Assembly (NCBI RefSeq): GCF_018446385.1
Contig: NC_056000.1
Span: 56,700,722-56,764,721, forward strand
Source of the DNA: Zingiber officinale
Taxonomy: Eukaryota > Streptophyta > Magnoliopsida > Zingiberales > Zingiberaceae
Reading direction: 5' to 3'
Length of the DNA: 64,000 nt
The notes under the pieces were generated by a model. It worked only from the letters and a program-made list of their open reading frames with translations. It had not been told where the DNA came from and made no database searches. The stretch's first letter is position 1. The number at the start of each line of letters is the position of its first letter. Of this stretch, positions 11,270-21,879 are shown piece after piece. A program made the translations under genes and the position numbers.

Positions 11270-11700
11270 GACAACGATTAAAAACGTTGTAAAAAGTACG
11301 TAATCACAACGGATTTTTTTTTGTAAAAAGTGATAAAAGACAACGGTTTTATCCGTTGTAAAACATATTAAAATTATATACTACAATGTTTATATCTATT
11401 GTAAAAAGAGTCTACCACAACAATTTATATCTGTTGTAAAAAGAGTCTACCACAACGGCTTATATCTGTTGTCAAAATTATCTACCACAACGGTTTTAAA
11501 ACGTTGTCGTATCCCTCATAAATAAATTTTGAGCATATAAACAACAACGGATAAAAACCATTGTCGAATGTCTACAAAGACAACGGATTCAAAACCGTTG
11601 TCGTAGGGCAATACATTCTACAACACCCTCAATTACAACGGTTTTTTGACCCTACGACAACGGATAATATCCGTTGTCGTTTGCAGTTTTTGTTGTAGTG
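11270..11700. repeat. CACTA subterminal repeats and right terminus
   Basis: At least ten ACAACGG/CCGTTGT motifs in both orientations, several paired as hairpins (ACAACGGATAATATCCGTTG), lead up to the terminus GTTTTTGTTGTAGTG at 11686-11700. Dense short motifs in alternating orientation near the end are the normal transposase-recognition zone of CACTA elements. Confidence 0.75.
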
Positions 11701-12885
11701 AATCCATAGCATCCCAAATCTGTCCAATGTTTTAGAAGCAAACAGGAAGCAGTACGAAGATTAACAATCGAAGCATAAACCTCAACAAACTATCCAAGTT
11801 TTTCAGAAACTAAGGGAAGGAACAAAACACCAACCAGCCCAACTGAAACCTTCATGATCTTAACCCAAAATCTCAAACTTTTGGGAAGAAATAGAATAGA
11901 ACCCAAGCAACGTTGAATCAATCAAAACCCCAAAACCCAAATCTGTTCATGAAGAGCTCAAATCAAGACCCTGCCAGTAAACACACATCTTTAACGAGCA
12001 AATCAACCTTACCTAAATACCTAACCCATACCTCATAGATCTTGTACAAACATAGGGAAAAATACTTACCGTATCAATTAGGGCACAGCTCGAAGAGAAG
12101 AGGATCAGCGTCTTTACAGCTCGTGTGAGGAGGAGAAGAATCTCGCCGGCTGCTGGTACGGGAAGTCACGAGGGAGAGTGAAGGAGGAGGGCTCGACGGT
12201 GCGGCTCGGGAGGAAGAGGAGATGGAGTGTCTTCTTCTCCGGCGATGACCCGCGGCTGCAGGCGGTCGGCGCGAAGGGGCGGTCGTGCCTCCTTTTCTCT
12301 GCTTGTGCGACGGCTAGGGCAAGGGGTCGGCGCCGATTAGGTCAAGAGGTGGCACGGAGGAGGCAGTGGCGGTGGAGAAGAGTCTCGTGAGGGAGGAGAG
12401 ATGGAGAGCTCGACGGCGTCGCTGGGTGAGGCTCGGGGATGAGGATCGGCGCGAGAAGCATTGGCCGCGTGAGGGATTTTTGAGAAAGAAGGGTTCGGTG
12501 TTGAAGGATTTATAACTTAGGAAATTTTAAATCAAACCCTAGATTGGCTTCTCAATCAACTCCCACCTCCGGGTATTCTAAACTGGCTTTATGAAGCCCA
12601 TTAATGCATCCCCTCTGATTATGTCATACGAGCTCCAATTAACTCCCAGAAAATTTCTAAAAATTCTTGAAAAAACCAATAAAATTATTATCGAATATCC
12701 TTATTATTTAAATATTATTTGGGTACCGTATTTTATAGAAAATACAAGAAACAAAAATACAACGCTAACACAAGGATTTACTTGGTATCCACCTCAAGAA
12801 GAGGTGACTAACCCAAGGATCCACACACGACACACCCTCCACTAATAAAACACTCCTTCTTGGTCACAACCGGAGGTGGAGAAAC
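11701..12885. other. Unassigned sequence: GC-rich block, then probable copia LTR fragment
   Basis: Positions 12060-12480 are strongly GC-rich against an AT-rich background and read like a minus-strand 5' exon or promoter, but no frame is convincing. From about 12600 to 12885 the text (TTTACTTGG ... AGGTGGAGAAAC) resembles the start of the copia LTR at 46683-46935. It probably belongs to the LTR that continues at 44083 after the nested insertion. Confidence 0.4.
12881..12885. repeat. Target-site duplication (GAAAC) of the copia LTR, left
   Basis: GAAAC precedes the LTR end TATTGGTTGCTACT. GTAAC at 44083-44087 follows the other end (CTCTAACA). Four of five bases agree, in line with an old insertion. 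Confidence 0.45.
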
Positions 12886-15114
12886 TATTGGTTGCTACTG
12901 GGAATATCGTACCGGTTCCTCTGTACAAAAATTTTGTACAAGTCCTGAACCATTCCTAACAACCTATTGTGTTCTTTAGAAATTAAATTAGGAATCGCAA
13001 ACGGAACTTAACATTATTGATTCCAAATTTAACTTATATGTTCTTAGAGGTTTAGACTTGGATCGCAAACGATACTTAACATTATTGATCCAAATCCACC
13101 CATGTTACAAATTCAATTAAATATTAATTTCAGAAATTGGCTTCCAGGTTAAACATGTCGAGACACTAGGCCTTCTTTGGTATGGGAGCATTCACCACTT
13201 CCTAGACAAAGCCTTTCAATGAAATTTAATATTTAATTTCCTTATAGTAACCCTAGGTTTAACCAAAAGGAACAATCGAATCACAAGATCGAAAAAAAAC
13301 AAAAGAACACAAACTCGAATCACAAATTTGAAACCTAGAATCATATGCCTCTTGTGTTTGGTATTTCAAAATTCATACAAAGAAAACTAGTATGATGCGG
13401 AATAGAATTACTAGTTATACCTTTCTTTGTAAGCAACAACCTCTTGATCTTCTATCATATTCCTCTTCTTATCTCGGATGTCGTGTGGGGGATGATCTAC
13501 TGAGACGAGAACCACCCAAGCTTCCTTCTTCTCCAAGCAAGTTTCGGTCACCACAAGAACTCCAAGAGAAGATGAGGTTTGACCACCACCAAGCTCCAAG
13601 GGATGTTAAGAAACAAGACCTCCTATCTCTTCTTCTTCCTTTAGCAAGATCCGACCACCAAACAAGCTCCTTGAGATGAAGATGTCGTCGGCCAAGGAAG
13701 AAGAATAAGAGAGGGAGAGGAAGAGAGGGGTCAGCCACCAACCAAGGAAGAGAGGAATAATAGAAGAGATATTATTTTTTGAGGTGAGGCACCTCTACCC
13801 TCTCTTTTATATTCCTTGGTCTTAGCAAATAAGGAAAGTTTTATTAAAACTTCTTTATTCTCTTTTCCAATGAAAGGAAAGTTTAATAAAATTTCCCTTT
13901 CAAACTATATATGACCGACCACCTTAATCCCTCCAAACAAGGAAAATTTTAAACACAAAATTAAAACTTCCTAATTTGTTTTCGGAAATTTTTAAATAAA
14001 AATTTCTCTTTTGAAAATTCCCTTCATGGTTGGTCATAAAAGAAAACTTTTATAAATTAAAATCTCTCTATTAAAACATGTGGATGATTTACAAAAAGGA
14101 AAGTTTTCTCTAAAATTAAAATCTTCCTTTCAAACTACAAATAAGAAAAGATATCAAATCTTTTCTTAATCTTTTGTAGAAACTATAAAAGGAAAGATTT
14201 AATTTTAAAACTCTCTTTTAAATTATGAAGATGGTTACAAAAAAGGAAAGTTTTATCTAAAAGTAAAATCTTCCTTTTAACTACAAATAAGGAAAGATAT
14301 CAAATCTTTCACTTAATCTTTTGTAGAAAACTATAAAAGGAAAAAATTTAAATTTTAAACTCTCTTTTAAAATCATGGCTTCCACATAAGCAAGATTTTT
14401 AAAAAAATAAAGACCTTTTAATTTATTGTGGCTGGCCACACCAAGCTTGGGTTCAAGTTAGGGTCGGCCACCTAATGAAACCAAGTCACCTTGGTTTTGG
14501 CTTGCCCTAGCTTGGGCTCTAAGCTAGTCTTGGCCGGCCACCTTAAGGTGGTCGTAAGAAGGTGGGTATAGGTGGGTATAATACTTTATAAATAAAAGAC
14601 TATGATATGGACCGAGAGGAGGAATTGGTTTTGGTCTCCCGATGAAATTAAGCTTCCCGTGTACGCCCCGAACACCCAACTTAATTTCATCAATAATAAT
14701 TCATACCACTAAAGAATTATAATTGAACTACCGCACCAATCCCAAATTATATTTTGGGCTCCTTCTTATCATGAGTGTGTTAGTCTCCCTGTGTTTAAGA
14801 TATAGAATGTCCACTAATTAAATGAGTTACTAACAACTCACTTAATTAATATCTAGCTCCAAGAGTAGTACCACTCAACCTTATCATCATGTCGGACTAA
14901 GTCCACCTGTAGGGTTTACATGACAATCCTTATGAGCTCCTCTTGAGGACATCATCAACCTAGATTACTAGGACACAATTTCCTTCTATAATCAACAACA
15001 CACACTATAAATAATATCATTTCCCAACTTATCGGGTCTATTGATTTATCGAACTAAATCACACCCTTTGATAAGTCAAAGAAATAAATATTAGATATAT
15101 GTGTTTGTTATTAT

Positions 15115-15119
15115 ATCAG
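15115..15119. repeat. Target-site duplication of Tat-B, left (ATCAG)
   Basis: ATCAG before the LTR pairs with ATAAG at 43695-43699. The uninterrupted homologue near 57725-57745 reads ATTAG at this point, so the middle base differs in all three copies. Confidence 0.7.
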
Positions 15120-16993
15120 TGATCCTGTCTGAGAAGCTGGACAAGACGGAGATCCGGTAGAAAGAAACCCACTGCTGATGAAGAATAATGCCTAGAGAAT
15201 GCCGATCCGAGAAACCCAAAGCGGATCCAAGAAGATGAAGCCTCCAAATATCCTTTTGAGGCAAAATACCAATGGCGATGAGGAAATCCAATCGAAGAAC
15301 ACCGGCTTCGGAACTCCCAAAGCTTCTTGCGCACAAGAGACCAACCAACACTACCGTCAGTGACCCAAGACCGGGATGGGAATCCCTGGCTAGGCCCTCC
15401 GACGCTCAAGTCAGTGATCTCTCTCGGTGTGGAAGAAGGAGGAAGAAGATGAACAGTAATTGAGAAATTTGGGTTATGGATGTGCGGAGTGATGTGAACT
15501 TACCTTGCCAACAGAGAGGATTCCCCTTTTTATACCACTTCATATAACCTCCGTAATCATGAAGTGGACCCCGGTTTGTTAGAGTTTGTTATGAGATGAC
15601 ATAAGCTGTGTACTTATGGTGAATGACTTTTTAAGGAATCTTCTTCATACCCCAGGTGTACCTTCTTTGTCGTCTAGCACCTGCAAAATGATCTGAAAAC
15701 ACATTTCCCGCCAAAAAATATATAACACTGGTTATGCAATCGTATATTGCAAACATATTTAGGAACTACTTTATTTGTAATATCACTTCTCTTTTATCCT
15801 ACCAGTTTGTTTTCAAAGTGTTCCTATCCTTCTGGCTAGGTTTGACCAATTATTATTACCTCTTGTGAGGTTCCTGAGGAAGTGTCTGTCCAAGCTCCTT
15901 TATTTATTATTTTAACTAACATTGGGCTATATTTCATCAAATATCTTTTCAAAATATTAGTCAACCTGGCTGATATTAACCTTCCTTCTTAGGGGCACAT
16001 CTCGGTTGATACTAGTCTACTCGCTTTGGAAGTATATCCCGGCCGATACTAGTCTACTCGCTTGGAAGTATATCCCAACCGATATAGGACTACCCCCTTT
16101 GGGGCATATACCCATTGATATGGGTCTTCCTTCTTGGAAGCATATTTCGGTCAATATAAACCTACCTCCTTTTGGGATATATCCCGGCCGATATTAGCCT
16201 ACTTCCTTTGAGGTATATGCCAATTAATATGGGTCTTCCTCCTTGGAGGCATATTTCGGTCGATATAAACCTACCTCCTTTTGAGGTATATCACGGCCGA
16301 TATTAGCCTACCTCCTTTGAGGTATATGCCAATTAATATGGGTCTTCCTCATTGGAGGCATATTTCGGTCGATACAAACCTACCTCCTTCTGAAGTATAT
16401 GCCAATTAATATGGGTTTTCCTCCTTGGAGGCATATTTCAGTCGATATAAATCTACCTCCTTTGGACGTATATCCCGGCCGATATTGGACTACCCCCTTT
16501 GAGGTATACCCCAATTGATATGGGTCTTCCTCCTTGGAGGCATATTTCGGTCGATACAAACCTATCTCCTTTCATGGTATATCCCGATCGATATTGGACT
16601 ACCCCCTTTGAGGTATATGCCAATTGATATGGGTCTTCCTCCTTGGAGGCATATTTCGGTCGATACAAACCTATCTCTTTTCAAGGTATATCCCGACCGA
16701 TATTGGACTACCCCCTTTGAGGTATACGCCAATTGATATGGGTCTTCCTCCTTGGAGGCATATTTCGGTCGATACAAACCTATCTCCTTTCAAGGTATAT
16801 CCTGACCGATATTGGACTACCCCCTTTGAGGTATATGCCAATTGATATGGGTCTTCTTCCTTGGAGGCATATTTCGGTCGAATCAAACCTACCTCCTTTC
16901 AAGGTATATCCCGGCTGATATCAACTTACCTTCTTCGTTTGATTATATCCTTTCCCTTTCTTACCAGGGACCCATGAAACCTAACCCATATCA
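15120..16993 (-). repeat. Tat-B 3' LTR (1,874 bp)
   Basis: Starts TGATCCTGTC and ends ACCCATATCA on the plus strand. It is followed by the CTAGCCTTCCCTTC polypurine-tract complement. The conserved LTR TATA box (minus, TATAAAAA) is at 15527-15534. Confidence 0.9.
15960..16960. repeat. LTR tandem array with 109-bp higher-order period (Tat-B 3' LTR)
   Basis: Units of about 36 bp are grouped into a 109-bp higher-order repeat, clearest at 16515, 16624 and 16733 (ATTTCGGTCGATACAAACCT, TGGACTACCCCCTTTGAGG, GATATGGGTCTTCCTCC). The period is not a multiple of three, so the same peptide recurs in shifting frames on both strands. Those frames are not genes. Confidence 0.85.
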
Positions 16994-17191
16994 CTAGCCT
17001 TCCCTTCAAGTCTAGTCGAAGGAGGTGTAGACGACTGACTAGACACACAAGTCTGATTTTGTCTTTTCCTACCCCTGATTCTGCCCCAGATATTGAAGTG
17101 ACCTCACAGATTTTGTGTACATCTATCTGATGAGGCTAATTATAGTGATCCCGTGAACCTCAGTACAGTGATTCCTTGGGTCCTTTGATCC

Positions 17192-17200
17192 TTTAAATAG
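17192..17200 (+). promoter_or_regulatory. TATA-like box for the small antisense ORF (Tat-B)
   Basis: TTTAAATAG lies 85-93 bp before the ATG at 17285. Sequence and spacing match the Tat-A box at 6641-6650, including the flanking CTTTGATCC. Confidence 0.45.
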
Positions 17201-17284
17201 GGTTACAACCTTCTCTCCATTTACCACCTATCTTAGTTCTTTTCCTTCCTTGTTAACTTTTACTGCTTTTTTCTGGCTAAGAGT

Positions 17285-17557
17285 ATGGCTTCGGCTCCCC
17301 CTCTTTGGGGGCGACTCTTGTTGGACAAGGCAAGATCTATGTATGAGTTTATTCAAGTTTTTGCTTCGGCTAACTCTAGGGTTCGAGGAACTATCTTAAG
17401 AGATGAAGTTTTTCAAAGTTTAGCATTTTCATCCAAAGGTACCAATGCTCTGAAGGCTCAAGAAATTTCAGAGAGATTTTCACTACTCATAGAGGGCCAA
17501 CTGAATAGCCGATGGATGTTGCGAGAAGGGCACAATACATATTTGCTGACGGGCTAA
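17285..17557 (+). CDS. Small antisense ORF next to the 3' LTR, Tat-B copy (90 aa, function unknown)
   Basis: The product begins MASAPPLWGRLLLDKARSMY and shares EFIQVF.SANSRV and F.L..E.Q..S with the Tat-A homologue at 6723. No membrane segment or known motif is evident. Flanking sequence remains similar after the stop (GLNRSIPFPLPLSL), so the stop may be a truncation rather than the original end. It lies about 290 bp from the polypurine tract, transcribed away from the LTR and upstream of the larger antisense genes. Expression is inferred only from the conserved start and TATA-like box. Confidence 0.45.
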   Translation: MASAPPLWGRLLLDKARSMYEFIQVFASANSRVRGTILRDEVFQSLAFSSKGTNALKAQEISERFSLLIEGQLNSRWMLREGHNTYLLTG

Positions 17558-18498
17558 GCTGGGTGGCTCTAGTTGCAGAACTCCAGGGCTTGAGGAGGGA
17601 ATGCGCTTTTTCACTTACTTTTCCATCATGGTTTGAATAGATCCATCCCCTTCCCCTTGCCCTTGAGTCTTTTTGCTTCATTGTTTTCTTCGTCCAGGGC
17701 AAAATATTGCCACTTATGTGCGTTGACAAGCTTGGACGAGGTAAAATGTTTCCATCTCTGCTCCATGGTAAGTTTGACTCCAGTGGGACTGAAATTTTCT
17801 AAGCATTTCAAGATCTTATGTTTGTAATCTTTGTTATCTATTTGAGGTTTATTGTTCTGAGGGGAAATGTAATGTTATGTATTTGACCAGATTCTAAATG
17901 TAAAAACAACCTTTTGTATTCAATTAAGTGATTCTATTGAATCCTTCTGATTTATAAGAATAAATGTGATGTTGTGCTTATTACCCCTTCGTATATCTTA
18001 TGTGTCATTTATCATGGTCGAGGCTATCTTAATCGTTGGAATACTTCTATGTAATAGCTAATGTTATATCAACCAAGATTAGCTTATCTATCATAAACAA
18101 AACTGTCTTAGTTGATGTTATATTTATCTATTGTAACTAACATTATATCGACCAGTATTATCTCGTTGATCATAAATAATGTTATTTAAACTGATATTAT
18201 ACTTGTCTAGCATAACCAAAGTTATGCCAGCCAGTATAAAATTATTTTGATCAATGCTAGTCTGCATTTTATAAGGATATTAATTTAAAATATGTTATTA
18301 GCCTAAATCTCTATCCTTAAATGTTTTTGTCCTTAGCCTGGGCTTAGTCAAAATTCAGTCCTTTTCACTTTATTATGTTCAGTTAATTACGTCTCCTTTC
18401 GAAACTTCCTAGCTGGTGATTGGCTCTTCTTCGGGTAAGAGAATGTTAGAAGTGTACCATGTTACCAACCCCAGTGTGATCCGATCTGTCGCATCCAG
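17558..18498. other. Non-coding region between the small ORF and the antisense gene
   Basis: No gene supported. It is the counterpart of 6990-8010 in Tat-A, including the degenerate GTTATATCGACC repeats (18060-18250) and the conserved AGTGGGACTGAAATTTTCTA block near 17780. Confidence 0.6.
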
Positions 18499-18506
18499 TA
18501 TAAATA
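18499..18506 (+). promoter_or_regulatory. TATA box of the antisense gene aORF1 (Tat-B)
   Basis: TATAAATA sits about 300 bp upstream of the ATG at 18805. The surrounding text (GATCCGATCTGTCGCATC) is conserved in Tat-A, whose box is mutated. An antisense promoter here is an inference. Confidence 0.45.
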
Positions 18507-18804
18507 TTTCTTTATGATGATATGACACATACTTTCTCTTGTCGTCACGTCACGTAAGCCTTTGCCTTTTTCCTGTGATCCTCAGCGTCTGCTGAGATAA
18601 AAGTGTTTTGATCTGACGACGGTTGTGTGCTTTTCAAACCCTAAACCCTTCGTCTCCTTTTCAACTTTGTCCTTTCTTTTCTTTTCCTTAGCGTTCTTTT
18701 CTTACTGCAGTCTTCGACCAAACCCCGTGCTCACCATTTCTCGATGATCTTCTTTCTTGTTTTCAGTAAGTAATCTGTTGTTTTGCTAGCCCATACTCTT
18801 GTCC

Positions 18805-21002
18805 ATGGCTGAGGAAGCAATTGCTCCTTGGTACGTCCACATGTCTTCTTCTTTTGATAAAAATGCTAGGCTAACCATCCGTCGTCAGTATGAAATTCCC
18901 CGGGAGTATGGCATCATAATCCCAAAATCGGTTGATCGTCCTCATCGTCCCCCTACTAACTGCGTAACCTTTTTCAAGAATCAATTGATAGGAGGTTTAA
19001 GGTTTCCCATTCCTTCTTTCTTGATTGAAATAAGCCAGTATTTTGATATTCCTTTGCAACAATTTGCCCCCAACGCATTTCGTTATCTATGTGGTACTTA
19101 CATGCTGTTTCGTTTGCGAGATATTCCTCCTACTCCTCAAAATTTCTTCATGTTTTCTTATCCCAAGTGTTCGGAACCTGGTGTTTTCTTATTTCATTCA
19201 CGGACTAAAATGGTTCTTTTTGAGGATATGCCCTCGTCTCTCAAAGCCTGGAAATCCCGTTTTTTCTTCCTAAAGTTTCCAGGACCCATTCCTTGGTCTC
19301 ATGCCTGGAAATCCTTCTTGCCTCCCTTGCCCGACGTGAGGGAGTTTCATCTTCATCCTTCTTTTCCTATTTATTGTGAGAAATTGTTAAGTTATCGACT
19401 TTCTATCCCCAAGTGGCTGAGAGTTGATCTTCTATACCTGTTTGGCTTAAGCCCCGTCAAACCTGATGCTCAAGTCCCTTTAGGTAACACCTTGTTTCTT
19501 TCTTCTTGCTTTTAACTAACTAAACTATTTTTCTTTTCTATGTAGTGGAGAGCTTTTATGACGCTTTGATTGATGAAGAACTATGTCTGGAAGAGGACGT
19601 AATTCGTGCCAAAGAAGCTGAACTTCTGGCTGCTATTATTCCTCCCCCTTCAATCGAAGAGCCGGCTCCTTTAGCTGAGGTACCCAGCTCTTTGGGGGTT
19701 CTTGAAGCTCTTGAGGCTCCTGAAGGTCTTTCTACAGAGATCCTTGCTATTTCTCTACCCGCTGTTACTTCACCAGTGCCTGCTATTGCTTCCTCATCTG
19801 CTCCTCTTCCCATTATTGAACTCACGTCTTCTGGTATCCCCAATAAATCAATAGCTGAACTCATTACCGGCAAACGCCCGGGGCGCAAACTTACCAGAAT
19901 TCCTCCGTCCAAAAGGAGGCTTGTCCTTCCAGCTAATGAACATGTTTCAGAAGGTTTTGTTCCTGCTGACCCTCCTTCTGATGAACCTACATTGGCCGAA
20001 CTCTACCCTTCTCTTAGTTTTCCTGCCTCACCCTTCTCTAATGCCAGTGCTTCTGGTGATGTCTCTTTCACTTTTCCCCCATCTATTCCAACTTCTGGAT
20101 CTTTACCCTCTCACCTTCTTCTTATTTAGTCTTTGCTCCTCCTTCTATCCCTACTTCCTCCTTCTCTGCTGGTTCTTCTTCTATTTCTATCCTCCCCATA
20201 TTGCTAGGAGGTTCCTTCGCCGGTGATTGGGATGAAGTTCGTCCCATTTTTAAAGAACTCAATACTTCTGAAGCAATTGACCGTTTCTCCCATAAGGAGA
20301 ATCAGGTATGTTTACTAACGTCTACTCTATATTTCTTAGCGGTTATCTCCTGACATTTTATTATATTTCTAGCGATGGATAGAAAACATGGGCTTATCTC
20401 GATTGATGTACAATTTATACAATGAGAACAAGAAACTAAGATCCGAGAATGATAAGCTGAGACAACATGTTACTAAGTTATCTTCTGCCGCATTTTCTTC
20501 TACTATGAAGAAGCAACTTGAAGCTCAGATTGAAAGTCTTCAAGCACAATTCAAATCGGCTACGGACCTCAACCAAGAATTGACTTCCAAAATTGGCGAA
20601 CTAAAGGCTGATTATGAAGCAGAATTGGCTGAAAAACTCAAAGCCCTGCAGCTGAAGGAAGATGAAATAACTTCCTTGAACACCTCCCTTAATTCAGTTA
20701 AAGCCGAGTTTTCTGTTAAAGAGAATGAACTGAAGACTTCTCAAACGGTTTTGGTGGTCTACAGGGCGAACGAAGATACTCGTTACAAGGAACGGGCCAC
20801 CGCCATGATTGAATCTCCTGAATTCAATAGGCTGATCGTGAAGTCCATCTTATCAGCCTTTACTGCGGGAGCTCAAGGGGCGATTCAACAATTACGAGAG
20901 GAGAGCTACTTATCTCGTGACCCTCATCCTAATTTCCTAAATCGTAGCAAACTCATTGAGAACAAGCCCCTTGATCTATACCCTCAGCTGACCTTAGTGT
21001 GA
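18805..21002 (+). pseudogene. Antisense gene aORF1 of Tat-B (Transposase_28-like; three exons; one frameshift)
   Basis: Exon 1 (18805-19483, start MAEEAIAPWYVHMSSSFDKN) encodes 226 codons with a domain resembling the putative gypsy-type transposon family (Transposase_28, PF04195), around LIGGLRFPIPSFLIEISQYF. Intron 1 (19484-19545, phase 1) joins it in frame to exon 2 (19546-20305), which is acidic then Pro/Ser-rich. Intron 2 (20306-20372, phase 0) leads to exon 3 (20373-21002), a coiled coil ending in LTLV and TGA. Exon 2 is one base short of keeping frame, and the break lies near 20100-20130. Function is unknown; location and orientation match the extra antisense ORFs described in Tat elements. 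Confidence 0.75.
19484..19545 (+). other. Intron 1 of aORF1
   Basis: TTTAG/GTAACACC donor and TTCTATGTAG/TGGAG acceptor with a pyrimidine-rich 3' part, 62 bp. Splicing joins G+TG into valine and keeps the frame. Tat-A has a 61-bp intron at the same codon position (8997-9057). Confidence 0.7.
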
Positions 21003-21879
21003 CTTAAATTCAAATTCTTGTAAAAGAAGGACCCAAACTCTGTGATGACAATCTGACAAACTTATGTGAAGTTGATTATCCCTTTTTCATTGTTAATTTT
21101 ACTCTTCCTTATGACGATCATCTATTAAATGTTGCTTGACTGGTCATCATAAAACCCTACCCAACAGATTATTATGTTTGGATTGTTTTATCATGACCGG
21201 GCGGTATATATTAATGCTAACAAATATCGTCTGATACTTTATAGATTAGTTATGTCTTGCCCGATCTAGCACAGTTCTATCATGATATCCCCAACATCGA
21301 TCGATTTATTTTACTTGATTGATTTACACTTATATCTTCATATGTTATTTTATGTATTAATCAAGTCTCATATGGTTTTATCATAGTGTATATTATTTAC
21401 CTTATTGTGATAAGCTTTTGGTCGACATATTTGGGTGGTCTTTGTCTCGGCCGATCTATTAGAACCGCCCGATTCATATCTATGGACCTCATCCGGTAGC
21501 CTCTAACCAAGTCCTGTCTGCTAACCAATACCTTGCGCTCAACTTTTGCCTTATTTTATTATGCCAATAACCTGAACTTATAATTTTTCTTTATATCCGT
21601 CAAACTTTCTTAAGAATTATTTCTAGGGAAACTTTACACATTTTTCGAGGAAGATTACTTAACTTTACCTCTTTCTCTTGATTTTATCCTTTAATATTAT
21701 CACCCGTTTATGGTGATTGGAATCCCGAGTACTTTTTCTTTTCTTATTTTCTTCTGTTATCTCTGTTTGGGGGTTTTAGCACAGGGCCGAAAGAAAAACA
21801 AGGGTTTTACGAAGTTTTCTTCCGCTTTTCCCCATCTCTCTTCATCTTCCTTGATTCCTCTTCCTTCTATTGTCTCTCT
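21003..21879. other. Spacer between the two antisense genes
   Basis: AT-rich, no supported gene. No strong TATA box precedes the second gene. It contains scattered CGACC/GATC motifs like the other non-coding parts of the element. Confidence 0.5.

Larger units (their letters stand above)
9366..11700. mobile_element. Right-hand part of a CACTA-type DNA transposon, left end missing
   Basis: The segment ends at 11684-11700 with CAGTTTTTGTTGTAGTG, the inverse of the CACTACAACAAAAA terminus at 60282. The last 430 bp carry alternating ACAACGG and CCGTTGT motifs typical of subterminal transposase-binding repeats. No CACTA start is visible at the left junction with Tat-A (about 9365), so the element is truncated or rearranged. 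A 75-90 bp direct repeat and one exon-like ORF lie inside. Confidence 0.65.

Noticed and set aside
12178..12390. GC-rich Arg-rich plus-strand frame, considered as a host exon
   Set aside because: Simple GGAGGA/GGCGGC composition on both strands, no splice-consistent continuation; a minus-strand 5' exon is possible but unsupported.
13392..13741. Frames of 62-95 residues on both strands in the copia LTR
   Set aside because: The homologous stretch in the LTR at 57348-59764 (58808-59214) has different frames with shifted ends; simple TTCTTC/GAAGAA composition explains them.
16453..16918. Several overlapping 60-70-residue frames on both strands in the Tat LTR
   Set aside because: They repeat the same peptide because of the 109-bp tandem repeat and are not conserved as proteins between LTRs.
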